Positions 15,803-24,647 of a stretch of DNA of 34,140 nt are shown piece after piece. The position numbers were made by a program, and so were the translations under genes. Source of the DNA: an uncultured Chitinophagaceae bacterium. Lineage in GTDB: Bacteria > Bacteroidota > Bacteroidia > Chitinophagales > Chitinophagaceae. The stretch lies in NCBI GenBank assembly GCA_936908745.1, contig CAKZFX010000026.1, positions 1-34,140 on the forward strand, given 5' to 3'. Position 1 is the first letter of the stretch; each line of letters begins with the position of its first letter. The notes beneath the pieces were generated by a model that was not told the DNA's origin, ran no database searches, and saw only the letters and a program-made list of their open reading frames with translations.

Positions 15803-17860
15803 ATGATATATAGTATTAAACTAACCCCCTACTTTTTAAATAGCAACCAAAACACCACTAATATGAATGTAGAACCAATTATCAATGCAAAATTTAAAAT
15901 GTTTCGTGAAAAGATGGAATTGATAAATATTCCTGATGGCATAGCATTTGAGCAATTCGTAAACCATGCGATATTGACAGCTCATCAACCAGATGCTTTT
16001 AATGGTGATAATGAACTTTTTGAAAAAGTTAATATTGGAGGAACAAAGGATATGGGGATTGATGGTATTGCTATAAAGTTAAATGGTCTTTTTGTAAGAG
16101 ACTTAGACGAGGCTAAAGATTTAACTAAGAGATTACCAAGGCTTTCCATAGAGTTTATTTTTATACAATCTAAATATAAGTCGAATTTTGATAAAGGGGA
16201 ATTTAACAACTTTGCAGACGGTGTTCGCGAGTTTCTTTCGGAAAGGCAAAAGCAGCCCGTAAGCCCTGAGATTAAAGAAATAATTAAAATAAAAGAATTT
16301 CTTATAAGCGAAAGTGCTGTATATAAATGGGAGGATAACCCTGCTGTAAGATTGTATTATGTGGTAATGGGTAAGTGGCATGGCAGTCAGCACCAACTTG
16401 CTCTTGCAGATACTTTTAAAGAAGATGTATTAGGGCTTAATACGTATAAAGAGCCACTAATACATTTTATTGATCATGATGGCTTTAAATCAATTCTAGA
16501 TTCAAATGAGAATAATTTCGAAGTTGTAATTAATTCGATTGATACAATGCCTCTAACATCTGTAGATTTAGTAGATAATTCTTGTGTTTTACTTTGCTAT
16601 GCAAGTGAATTGAAAAAGATACTAACAACACCGGATGGGTTAATAAGGAAGTCTTTATTTGAGGATAACGTTAGGGATTATCAAGGAGATAATAGTATTA
16701 ATAATGAAATAAATCAAACCATAACGAAGGAGCCACAAAAATTTGCACTTTTAAATAATGGTATTACGATTGTCTGTGAGAAATATACTCCAAGTAATCG
16801 TCAGATAAATTTGAAAAATCCTCAAATAGTCAATGGTTGTCAGACTAGTCATGTTATTTTTCATAATTCAGGTCCAGATGATATTTTGTCAAAAGTTCCT
16901 ATTGTTATAAAGCTTATATCAACAAATGATTCAGAAATAACTAATCAAATTGTTCGAGGTACAAATCGTCAAAATATTGTTTATGATGAAGCGTTCGAAG
17001 CTACCAAAAAGTTTCACAAAGATCTAGAAGACTTTATTAATGCTTTATCTCTTGATTATGAAAGGTTTTACTACGAAAGAAGGTCGAAGCAGTACGATCA
17101 TAATCCATCAATAAGTCATTTTCAAAAACTTAATCTAAGAATAATTATACAGTCATTTATAGGTATGTTTATTAATGAACCTCATATTTCTCATAGACAT
17201 GAATCCAAATTATTAGAAATATATTCCAATCTCGTTTTTCAAGAACATCAATCGAAGTTGCCATATTTTACTTCGGCTTTAGCGTTTTACAAGTTAGAGA
17301 AACTTTTCCGATCGTCTGAGCCTGAAATGAAAAAGCTTTATGCTTTTCGAACTCATCTTTTAATGATATTTCGTGAAATTATCGCAGGCCCAAGACCAAA
17401 CATAAATAAATTGCAAGTAGCAAATGAGCATAGCCAATTGGTTCTGACGATATTAAAAGATAATAAAAAAACAAAAGAGAAATTTAAGGAAGCAGTGAAA
17501 ATATTTAATGATGCACGCAAATATTGGATTGAGGTTATGAAAAGAGATCAGTTTAGAATTAAGGATAATAAGGATTTTACAGAACTATTATTGACAAAAA
17601 TAAGAAAAATCAATACTGTTACTACTGATTTAGTCGAAGATGAGAATTATAGATATTCAGGGAAAATTGTGAAAATTATAAAAGATAAATTTGGAAGCTT
17701 TGCTGGCTTTATTGAAAGAAAACCTAATAATATTTTTTTTCATTCAAGCTCTGCTAAAGGCATAAATTTATTTGGTAAAGAGGACTCTCTCGTGTCTTAT
17801 AAAGTGACTACAAACCCTAAAAATGGATTGTTAGTCGCAATTGACATTGAGATAGAATAA
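15803..17860 (+). CDS. AIPR-family protein: PD-(D/E)XK-like nuclease, AIPR domain, cold-shock-like C-terminus
   Basis: A 685-residue cytoplasmic protein. Residues 45-145 look like a PD-(D/E)XK nuclease core: E50 in the first helix, D87 in DMGIDGIAI, and Q122-x-K124 in EFIFIQSKYK. Residues 285-400 carry the AIPR signature (Pfam PF10592): LFEDNVRDYQGDNSINNEI, FALLNNGITIVC, PQIVNGCQTSH and GTNRQNIVYDEAF. The last 65 residues resemble a cold-shock domain (SGKIVKIIKDKFG, then NNIFFHSSSAKG). AIPR stands for abortive infection phage resistance, so a defence role in which it cuts nucleic acid is likely. The gene is AT-rich: 16681-16740 has 17 G+C of 60, against 31 of 60 in samples from sucA (7201-7260) and the kinase gene (19201-19260), which suggests transfer. 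ATG at 15863 (residue 21) is a likely alternative start. Confidence 0.85.
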   Translation: MIYSIKLTPYFLNSNQNTTNMNVEPIINAKFKMFREKMELINIPDGIAFEQFVNHAILTAHQPDAFNGDNELFEKVNIGGTKDMGIDGIAIKLNGLFVRDLDEAKDLTKRLPRLSIEFIFIQSKYKSNFDKGEFNNFADGVREFLSERQKQPVSPEIKEIIKIKEFLISESAVYKWEDNPAVRLYYVVMGKWHGSQHQLALADTFKEDVLGLNTYKEPLIHFIDHDGFKSILDSNENNFEVVINSIDTMPLTSVDLVDNSCVLLCYASELKKILTTPDGLIRKSLFEDNVRDYQGDNSINNEINQTITKEPQKFALLNNGITIVCEKYTPSNRQINLKNPQIVNGCQTSHVIFHNSGPDDILSKVPIVIKLISTNDSEITNQIVRGTNRQNIVYDEAFEATKKFHKDLEDFINALSLDYERFYYERRSKQYDHNPSISHFQKLNLRIIIQSFIGMFINEPHISHRHESKLLEIYSNLVFQEHQSKLPYFTSALAFYKLEKLFRSSEPEMKKLYAFRTHLLMIFREIIAGPRPNINKLQVANEHSQLVLTILKDNKKTKEKFKEAVKIFNDARKYWIEVMKRDQFRIKDNKDFTELLLTKIRKINTVTTDLVEDENYRYSGKIVKIIKDKFGSFAGFIERKPNNIFFHSSSAKGINLFGKEDSLVSYKVTTNPKNGLLVAIDIEIE

Positions 17861-17952
17861 TGTAAGCGAAAGTCTTGTGTTTGAGAGTGGAGGATGACAA
17901 AACGATACAGGTGAGAAAAATTCTAAAAAGCATATGAATATTTTCTTTAGAA

Positions 17953-20076
17953 TTATCGTGCTATGACCCTCGTCCCACCCTCCACCCCCTCAAACCTCAC
18001 CTTCACTCCAATCTTCTGTGACAACTCATTTACCAACCGCAGGCCGAGGCCATTGAGTGATGGATTGTTTTCATTGCTGCTGATAGCGGCTAAATAATCT
18101 TCTTGTGTAAACGATTCTCCTTCGTTTTGAATGGAAATGGCCAATTTTCCGTTTTCTTGTATCGCTGCAATTTCAATCGTGCTGCCAGCCGGTGCCGCTT
18201 TTACAGCGTTTTGCAACAAATTCCGCAGGATGGTTTGCAGGAAATAAGGATCGCTGTGGAGTGTTGCATCTTCGGCAATGTCTTTTTTGAGTGAAATATT
18301 TTTAGCATCAATATTCAATTGCAACAGGCTTTGGCAGGCGTCAATAACCGGCAGTAATTTCACCGGCTGCAGCGTAGGCTTAAACTCACTTAACTGTGTT
18401 TTACTCCAGAGCAATAAATCTTCCATCGTTTCCAGCAAAGAGCCGGTGGCCGTTTGTATCTTATTACTCAACTCTGTTTTTTGTTCAGCATTTAGCGCAT
18501 CGGGATTCAGTTGCTGCAATTTCAAAAACTGGTACACCTGGCTGATCGGTGAGCGCAGGTCATGGCTGATAATGCTGAATAACTTGGCCTTGGTGCGGTT
18601 GGCTTCTTCCAGTTCAGCGTTCAGACGTGACAAGGTTTTATTCTTTTCATCCAGCAGGTCGGCGGTTTTCTTTTTATTGCGGTAGATAATGATTAATAGA
18701 ATAGCGATCAAACCCGCCAATACCAAACCGGCGATCAGCCAGGTACGTTGCTCACGGGCCACGGCCAGTTGCAGGTTCTTGTTTTCTATTTGCTGCTGTT
18801 TTTCTTTGTTCTGGAATTTCGCTTCGGCATCCGCTATACTTTTCTTGGAGGCTTCGGTGTATAATGAATCTCGTAACGGCGCATATTTTTCATAATAAGT
18901 ATAAGCCTGCTGCCATTGCCCCGTGGCCGCATAGCTTTGCGCCAGTGTTTGCAGCAGCGAAGCATGCACCTGCAGGCTGGCGTTTCTTGTCATCTCTTCT
19001 GCGGCTTTTAGTAAAGGGATCGCTTGTGCATACTCTTTCCGGGCGGCATATACTTTTCCTTTCATAAAACCGATCTGCGAAAGCATATAGTCGCTGGCTT
19101 TGCCACTGGCATCTTTGTCCGCCCGCATTACAAACAGGAAAGCGCTGTCGGTATTGTTTTTGGCCAGATAATAATCAGTGAATACAAGATCGGCGCTTAA
19201 TTTATCACTCCATTCAAAGGCGCCTGCATCCGGTCTGTTCAGCAAGGCCACCAGTGAATCATAATGCAGCAAAGCCTTGCCCGGTTGGTCCAGCAAGATC
19301 CATGCATCTAAATAATTTTTATGATAATAGGTTTGCCCGGATTTATAATTGACAAGATAAGGCCAGGTGGATGGTATAAACTCCAGCGCTTTTTCCGGCT
19401 GCTTCATGTCAATATAAGCCTTTGCCACATTGAGCTGGCTGATGCCGATATCGGAGCTGTCGTTGCCGCCCGTACCCTCTCTTACCAGCTCTTTTTGTAT
19501 GTCAATACTCTGCAAGAGGTATTCAATGTTCTTTTCATACTCTGCCCGTTCATTGTGATAATTGCCCAAAAAAGCCAGTATTGAATACTTCGCTGTTTTG
19601 TCCGTGGTCGTATCCAATATCTTTTTTAATTCCAGCGCCGTGGCATCTGCTTTTTGTTCGTTGCCTGCGGAATGGTATAAATACAATAAACGCTGCTGCG
19701 CAATACGTATGCGTTTACTGGCATTGGCTTTTTGTGCATAGGCCAGTGCCCGCTGGTGATAATAAATAGCGCTGTCCCTGCTTACCAAACCTTCCATCGA
19801 GTTGCCGATATAGTGATTAAAAAGGGCCAGGTTGGTGAGATCATCAGTTGGTATCAATGAAAGCGAACGTTGCGCCACCGCTTTCAGTTCCCGGTGGTTT
19901 TCAATGTTGGCCAGCGAATCGCAACAGGCTTTCAACGCTTTTATTTTTTCAGCCGTTGTTTTATAGCCGGATAAATCGGGGAAGGAGCTTTGTGCTGTTG
20001 CCCTATTGAGAGTGAACAGCAATAATACAATTGCCGCCAGTTTTGAAAATCGTTGTGTATATACCGGCCCCATCAT
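17953..20076 (-). CDS. TPR-containing transmembrane sensor histidine kinase
   Basis: A 707-residue protein: signal peptide or first membrane segment (about residues 11-29), a TPR-like helical sensor region outside the cytoplasm (about 40-420), one membrane helix (about 446-465) and a short coiled coil. The HisKA dimerisation domain follows, with phosphorylated H505 in FSIISHDLRSPIS. The HATPase domain has its N box around N623 (LRNLLQNAVKAAP) and its G box NGLGLRLVNEL at 675-685. It has no receiver domain. It should phosphorylate the LytTR regulator encoded just upstream: the regulator's stop and this ATG are adjacent (TAA ATG ATG), so they are cotranscribed and probably coupled. The signal detected is unknown. 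Confidence 0.92.
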   Translation of the reverse strand: MMGPVYTQRFSKLAAIVLLLFTLNRATAQSSFPDLSGYKTTAEKIKALKACCDSLANIENHRELKAVAQRSLSLIPTDDLTNLALFNHYIGNSMEGLVSRDSAIYYHQRALAYAQKANASKRIRIAQQRLLYLYHSAGNEQKADATALELKKILDTTTDKTAKYSILAFLGNYHNERAEYEKNIEYLLQSIDIQKELVREGTGGNDSSDIGISQLNVAKAYIDMKQPEKALEFIPSTWPYLVNYKSGQTYYHKNYLDAWILLDQPGKALLHYDSLVALLNRPDAGAFEWSDKLSADLVFTDYYLAKNNTDSAFLFVMRADKDASGKASDYMLSQIGFMKGKVYAARKEYAQAIPLLKAAEEMTRNASLQVHASLLQTLAQSYAATGQWQQAYTYYEKYAPLRDSLYTEASKKSIADAEAKFQNKEKQQQIENKNLQLAVAREQRTWLIAGLVLAGLIAILLIIIYRNKKKTADLLDEKNKTLSRLNAELEEANRTKAKLFSIISHDLRSPISQVYQFLKLQQLNPDALNAEQKTELSNKIQTATGSLLETMEDLLLWSKTQLSEFKPTLQPVKLLPVIDACQSLLQLNIDAKNISLKKDIAEDATLHSDPYFLQTILRNLLQNAVKAAPAGSTIEIAAIQENGKLAISIQNEGESFTQEDYLAAISSNENNPSLNGLGLRLVNELSQKIGVKVRFEGVEGGTRVIAR

Positions 20077-20787
20077 TTATAGTTTTATTTGTGTGACCAT
20101 TGAGCGATAGGTTTTGCCCACAGGTATTTCATTGTTGCCGCAAATGATCTTGCCGGCGTGCAATTCTTTGATGCGGCCGAGGGCGACAGCATAACTCCTG
20201 TGTACCCGCATAAATTTTTTGTCTGATAATTTTTCAAGGAAAGCCGTCAGCGTGGTCAACGTAAGGTAATTTCTTTTTTCCGTCACCACTTTGGTATAAT
20301 CCTGCATCGCTTCGAGGTAAATGATATCGGATTGCGGCAGTTTCACCTGTGTATGCCCTTCTTTGATGGTCAGCGATTCGGCTTCAAACAATACTTCATA
20401 CGCCTCTGCTTTTTGTTTCATTGCCCAATATTCTTCGATACGGCGGGCGGTGGCGGCAAAGCGTTCTTCGGTCAGCGGTTTTACAATATAATCAAGCGCA
20501 GAAAGTTCAAAACCTTCGATGGCAAATTCAGGATGAGAGGTGATAAAAACAGCCACGGGCACTTTTTCTTTTACCTGTTTCAATAGTTCAATACCGGTGC
20601 TGCCGGGCATTTCCACATCGAGGAATAAAAGGTCAGGATTCAGTTCATTGATGGCCGCAAGGCCATCGGCGGGTGTTGAATAAGTTCCCAGTTGCTGCAA
20701 AAAAGGAAATTCCTTTGCATATTCTTTCAGCATCAACAGGTCAATGGGGTTGTCGTCAACGGCTATGTAGCGAAGGGTCTTTTGCAT
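20077..20787 (-). CDS. LytTR-family response regulator
   Basis: A 236-residue two-domain regulator. The receiver domain (residues 5-120) has acidic D11 and D12, phosphoacceptor D57 in LLFLDVEMPG, T83 and K103. The LytTR DNA-binding domain (about 135-236) shows IIYLEAMQDYTKVVT, FMRVHRSYAV and the C-terminal IPVGKTYR. It binds pairs of direct repeats in the major groove and usually activates transcription. It is the first gene of the operon with the histidine kinase. A promoter element at 20804-20811 gives a short leader. Confidence 0.95.
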   Translation of the reverse strand: MQKTLRYIAVDDNPIDLLMLKEYAKEFPFLQQLGTYSTPADGLAAINELNPDLLFLDVEMPGSTGIELLKQVKEKVPVAVFITSHPEFAIEGFELSALDYIVKPLTEERFAATARRIEEYWAMKQKAEAYEVLFEAESLTIKEGHTQVKLPQSDIIYLEAMQDYTKVVTEKRNYLTLTTLTAFLEKLSDKKFMRVHRSYAVALGRIKELHAGKIICGNNEIPVGKTYRSMVTQIKL

Positions 20788-20803
20788 TCAGAAGGCGGTT
20801 GGT

Positions 20804-20811
20804 CAAATATA
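20804..20811 (-). promoter_or_regulatory. -7 element of the LytTR/kinase operon
   Basis: On the minus strand TATATTTG matches TAnnTTTG exactly, 16 bases before the ATG of the regulator gene. No clear TTTG is seen at the -33 distance; the upstream side runs into the repeat at 20832. Confidence 0.5.
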
Positions 20812-20831
20812 AGTTTTATAGAGAGATTTTA

Positions 20832-20967
20832 CCGCAGACCTGCTTGCAGCAGGCAAGCCTGCCTGTCGGCAGACAGGGAACGGGAGAGGCAGAGATTCGC
20901 AGAGATATCTAACCGCTAACCTGCCTGTCGGTCCGAAAGACTCCGGATTCATTCGGAGCAGACAGGT
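20832..20967. repeat. GC-rich palindromic repeats, CCTGCC/ACAGGT family (two units)
   Basis: The first unit, 20832-20878, starts CCGCAGACCTGCTTGCAGCA and ends in CTGTCGGCAGACAGGG. The second, 20919-20967, runs from ACCTGCCTGTCGGTCCGAAA to GGAGCAGACAGGT and can fold with CTCCGGA/TTCGGAG in its middle. Together they share most of their sequence with 9079-9149. They fill the first part of the 425-base gap between the regulator and CHAT genes, in which I see no gene. Confidence 0.75.
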
Positions 20968-20989
20968 ACGGAAGAACGCTAAGGTTTTT

Positions 20990-21139
20990 TTACCGCAGAG
21001 AATTCCATTATTTGCGATAATCTGGGGAGATTTTTATCTCTGTGGTCCTCCTTCTCTCTGCGGTTCTCCGTGGCCTTATCCTTTGTGTTCCTTAGTGGCT
21101 TAGTGGGAAACCTGGTTTTCTCCCACAAAGACACAAAGC
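20990..21139. repeat. Interspersed inverted repeats, CACAAAG/CTTTGTG and CCGCAGAG/CTCTGCGG family
   Basis: ACCGCAGAG (20992) pairs with CTCTGCGGT (21056), with CTCTGTGGT and TCTCCGTGG words alongside. Then CCTTTGTGTTCCTTAGTGG (21080) is followed by TCCCACAAAGACACAAAG (21120). This is a composite of two related inverted repeats, using the same words as 4001-4081 and 32289-32513. Confidence 0.75.
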
Positions 21140-21212
21140 TGCACGAAGCGTAAATGTTGAAAAAAAAGTCCCCCTTTATTGATGATGTTTTGGGTTCCCG
21201 GACGATGTACCT

Positions 21213-24200
21213 ATGGCGGCGTTCCGTTTTTTAATTAATTTGTTATTCGCCAAAACCATTAACCCAGCTAAAAAGCCCCCAGTGAAATACCTACTACTGC
21301 TTACTGCCTGTTTTATTTTTTCTATTGCCGGTTTTTGCCAGAAAGGCGATATCGTAACCGATATGGACGAAATGCTGGCTGCCGGTAAACACAAGGAAGC
21401 CTGTGCCGTCATCAAACAGCGGGTGAACGGTTTTTTTCTTGCCAATAATGCGGACACGATCCCGGATTATATCAACTATCTCGGCAAGGCCACGATGAAA
21501 ACAAAAAATCTGGCGGCTGCCAAATCCGAGTTGACAAGCCTGCTGCTGAAAATGCGGTTTACCTTTCCGTTCCACAAGTCTATCATACCTGCCTATTTTG
21601 AAACCGCTTCGTTTTTAAGCAATCAAGGGGAGCAGGATGCCGCTTATAACCTGCTGGCAGAGTTAGACAACTATTTTGCCGGGCATAAAGAAGTGATCGA
21701 CGCCGATCTGTCGGCGCTGGAATCCAACAAAGGCGATTATGCCATGCGTTCGGGCAAATATGGCCTGGCCACCCAACATTATTTACAGTCCATTGAAATG
21801 TTGAAACGCAACCCGCAGCCGGACGACCAGAAAATGTATTTCGCTAATAATGCATTGGGTATCGTGATGTGGTATTCGTCTAAACTGGACAGTGCGGTGT
21901 TTTATTTTTCCAAAGCCGTGGATCATTTAAACAAAATGGAAGCCACGCCGCTGAACCGGAATTTTCGGGTGGCGCTGGTACAAAATAATATTGCCGGTTG
22001 CTACAATGTACTCGGCAAACCACAGGAAGCGATCGCGATGTTTGAGAATGTGATCAAAAATTATAAGCTGTTTTTGGCTTCGCCTGAAGAAAGTCCAAAG
22101 AAAGAAAATGCACGCCTCAATCAATTCCAGTCCATTGATAATCTGGCGAAGATTTATTTAGAGCTCGGCGATTTTTCCAAAGCCTTTGACCTGCTGAATT
22201 ATTCTTATATACAGAAGAAAAACAATTTTGGTGATAAAAGCCCGGAGGTTTACAAGTCGCTTATTTTTTTGGGAACAGTTTATAATAATCAACGGAATTA
22301 TACACAGGCGGAGAAACTGCTGACCGATGCCGTTGGCCGGATCAAAGAAGAAGGCGACGCCAGTAATGCATGGGCGGCAGAAGCATATTCGCAGCTGGCG
22401 GTGACGGCGAAAGGCTTGAAAGATACGGTGGCCGCTGATGGTTATTTCAAACAAGCCAGTAAAGTTTATGAAGCCGTGTATGGTGATCAGTACGACGATC
22501 TCTACCTGAATTACCTTACCGAAATGTCATTGTTCTATGCAGGCAATGAACAGTCGGGTATGGCGCTGCATGCGGTGAACAAAGCATTGAATTATGTAAC
22601 AAAGGCGCAGGGAGAAAACTCATTGGCGACGGTGTTGCAGGTGCGTAATGTGGCCGGGGTGAATTTTGAATTAAAGCAATACAATGAAACCGTGGCCGCC
22701 ACTACCAGAGGGTTGAAGATCATCAGCAACCTGCTGGCGAAAAGCGATGCGGTGATTGATTCGGTAAAGACAGAAATGGAAAAGCCACGCCTGATCTTAT
22801 TACAGTCAAAAGCAAAATATGAGCTGGCGCAAAAAAGAGATTCAGCCTTTCTCAATAGTTTGCTGAAAGATTTATATGCAGCGCAAGCCACGCTTGAAAG
22901 ACGAAAAACGCTGTTGCTCGAAGAAAGAGATGTAAACTGGCTGATCGCCAACAATAAGGACATCCAGGATTTTATTGAAACGCTGAATTACGAGTTGTAT
23001 AAAAGCACCGGCAAAGCCACTTATCTCGACAAGATGATCGGTTCGCATGAACAGGGCATGTATGCTCGTATCCGTTCGCGGATGGAAAAACAAAAAGCCA
23101 TCCGTTTTTCCAATGTGCCCGCCGATGTGATTGAACAGGAAACAAAATTGAAACAAGCCATCCAGTCGGCATTGAAAGGTGAGGGCACGCATGATCAGAA
23201 GATCGGCGCTTATATCTCTGCACACAATAGCTGGAACAGCTACCAGCAAATGCTGAAAGAAAAGTATCCTGTTTATTATGAGATGCGCTATGCCAGCAAG
23301 GAAAAAACATTGGCCGAATTATGTGCTGCCATTCCTGCCGACATCACCGTTGTGCGTTATTTGTTTTCTGGTAAAGATCTGTTTGCCCTGGTTGCTACCA
23401 ATCAACAACAACAGCTGGTTGCATTGCCCGAAGGCAGTGCGGTGACGGACCAGATTGTTTCCTTAAATAACCCGCAGGCATCTGTTCAGCAGGTCAGCAA
23501 CAGCAGTTTTCAATTGTATAAACAACTATGGCAACCGTTGGCGGCGCAGATCAAAACAAAAAGAGTGATGGTGATTCCCGACGGTGTATTGTATCACCTG
23601 AGTTTTGAAATGCTGGCCACATCGGCGGTGAACAGTTTTGCAGAATTAGCTTCCAAGAGTTTGCTGAGTAAACATGCGATCTCGTATCATTATAGCTTAC
23701 TCGCTATTTCGCCGGCCAAAAAACCGGAACAACGCAAGAATAATTTTATTGGTTTTTCCCCCGGCTTTTCTGACCAGCAAAAAGAACAATACAGCCGGCA
23801 GATCAAACAGGATTCGATGCGGATTGATAATACCTATTTGTCATTGCTTCCGTTGCCATTTACCACCAGTCTTGTCAAAAAAATACATGATAACCTGGGT
23901 GGCGAAGTGTTTTTAAATGATCAGTCCACGCCGGCAGCCTTTCGTACCCAAGCGGGTAATCACCATATCATTTATATCGGCACACACGCTGAAAGCAATA
24001 ACACGCATCCTGAATATTCACGTCTCTTGTTTGCCAAAGACCCGCAAAAAGCGGAAGCGGACAATGCCATGTATCTTTTTGATATTTACAATTGCGATCT
24101 GCGTTCGGACCTCTCTATTTTAACCGCCTGCGAATCCGGCAAACCGGGTTACCAGGATGGTGAAGGCATGATCTCGATGGCGCATGCATTTAATTATGCC

Positions 24201-24527
24201 GGCAGCGAAAGCATTATGACGGCTCTCTGGAAAATTGACGAGCAGGCCAGTACCATCATCACCGATTTATTTTACAAGCATTTGCAGCAAGGGCTGACAA
24301 AGGACGAGGCGTTGCGACAGGCCAAACTGGATTATTTAGGCACTCAAAATGGCCGTTTACTCGCCCCGCATTATTGGGCGGGGCTGGTGATCATGGGCGA
24401 CAGTTCACCGGTGGTTTTACACCCGAAAAAGAGCCTTCCCGTAGCCTGGATAGGCGCAGGGGTCGTTTTGCTGGCTTTGGTGGCTGTTTTTCTGCGCCGG
24501 CGACGCAGAACGGCTGCCGGAAAATGA
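21213..24527 (+). CDS. Exported TPR-CHAT protease with C-terminal membrane anchor
   Basis: An 1104-residue protein: an N-terminal signal (the part KYLLLLTACFIFSIAGFCQ ends near residue 43), a long TPR-like helical region (about 60-700), a CHAT (caspase HetF associated with TPRs) domain (about 740-1060), and a C-terminal membrane helix (about 1075-1094) followed by an RRRRR tail. The catalytic dyad is H925 in IGTHAES and C973 in LTACESG. The positive tail after the last helix predicts that the CHAT domain lies outside the cytoplasm. CHAT proteases cut protein partners, and the TPRs would choose them. A GTG at 21282 (residue 24) is a possible start with a cleaner signal peptide; 21213 is used as the longest reading frame. 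No partner gene is evident. Confidence 0.87.
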   Translation: MAAFRFLINLLFAKTINPAKKPPVKYLLLLTACFIFSIAGFCQKGDIVTDMDEMLAAGKHKEACAVIKQRVNGFFLANNADTIPDYINYLGKATMKTKNLAAAKSELTSLLLKMRFTFPFHKSIIPAYFETASFLSNQGEQDAAYNLLAELDNYFAGHKEVIDADLSALESNKGDYAMRSGKYGLATQHYLQSIEMLKRNPQPDDQKMYFANNALGIVMWYSSKLDSAVFYFSKAVDHLNKMEATPLNRNFRVALVQNNIAGCYNVLGKPQEAIAMFENVIKNYKLFLASPEESPKKENARLNQFQSIDNLAKIYLELGDFSKAFDLLNYSYIQKKNNFGDKSPEVYKSLIFLGTVYNNQRNYTQAEKLLTDAVGRIKEEGDASNAWAAEAYSQLAVTAKGLKDTVAADGYFKQASKVYEAVYGDQYDDLYLNYLTEMSLFYAGNEQSGMALHAVNKALNYVTKAQGENSLATVLQVRNVAGVNFELKQYNETVAATTRGLKIISNLLAKSDAVIDSVKTEMEKPRLILLQSKAKYELAQKRDSAFLNSLLKDLYAAQATLERRKTLLLEERDVNWLIANNKDIQDFIETLNYELYKSTGKATYLDKMIGSHEQGMYARIRSRMEKQKAIRFSNVPADVIEQETKLKQAIQSALKGEGTHDQKIGAYISAHNSWNSYQQMLKEKYPVYYEMRYASKEKTLAELCAAIPADITVVRYLFSGKDLFALVATNQQQQLVALPEGSAVTDQIVSLNNPQASVQQVSNSSFQLYKQLWQPLAAQIKTKRVMVIPDGVLYHLSFEMLATSAVNSFAELASKSLLSKHAISYHYSLLAISPAKKPEQRKNNFIGFSPGFSDQQKEQYSRQIKQDSMRIDNTYLSLLPLPFTTSLVKKIHDNLGGEVFLNDQSTPAAFRTQAGNHHIIYIGTHAESNNTHPEYSRLLFAKDPQKAEADNAMYLFDIYNCDLRSDLSILTACESGKPGYQDGEGMISMAHAFNYAGSESIMTALWKIDEQASTIITDLFYKHLQQGLTKDEALRQAKLDYLGTQNGRLLAPHYWAGLVIMGDSSPVVLHPKKSLPVAWIGAGVVLLALVAVFLRRRRRTAAGK

Positions 24528-24647
24528 GGCAGCGACGGGCATTGCAGGTGGCTTGCAAAGAATTTAGGTTAAAACGGTGATAGTCAACCAAACTATCCTG
24601 TTTTGTATCGCCTTTTTTCCGAAATTTGCCACACTTAAGAAAAGAAC

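Noticed and set aside
15765..17945. Similar strings TGAATGCATTTTC and TGAATATTTTC on each side of the AIPR gene, considered as target-site duplications
   Set aside because: They are AT-rich, differ by a 2-base gap and lie at unmatched distances; chance similarity is the simpler reading.
17920..17953. ATTCTAAA / TTTAGAAT inverted repeat between the AIPR and kinase genes, considered as a terminator
   Set aside because: The stem is AT-only apart from one pair, the loop is 18 bases, and no T-run follows, so it is not a credible intrinsic terminator.
20673..20919. Plus-strand reading frames opposite the regulator start
   Set aside because: They consist of the antisense of the regulator gene and the CCTGCC repeat.
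20788..21212. Repeat-rich gap considered as a CRISPR array or insertion sequence remnant
   Set aside because: The units are inverted and unequal, without regular spacers, and no transposase fragment is readable.
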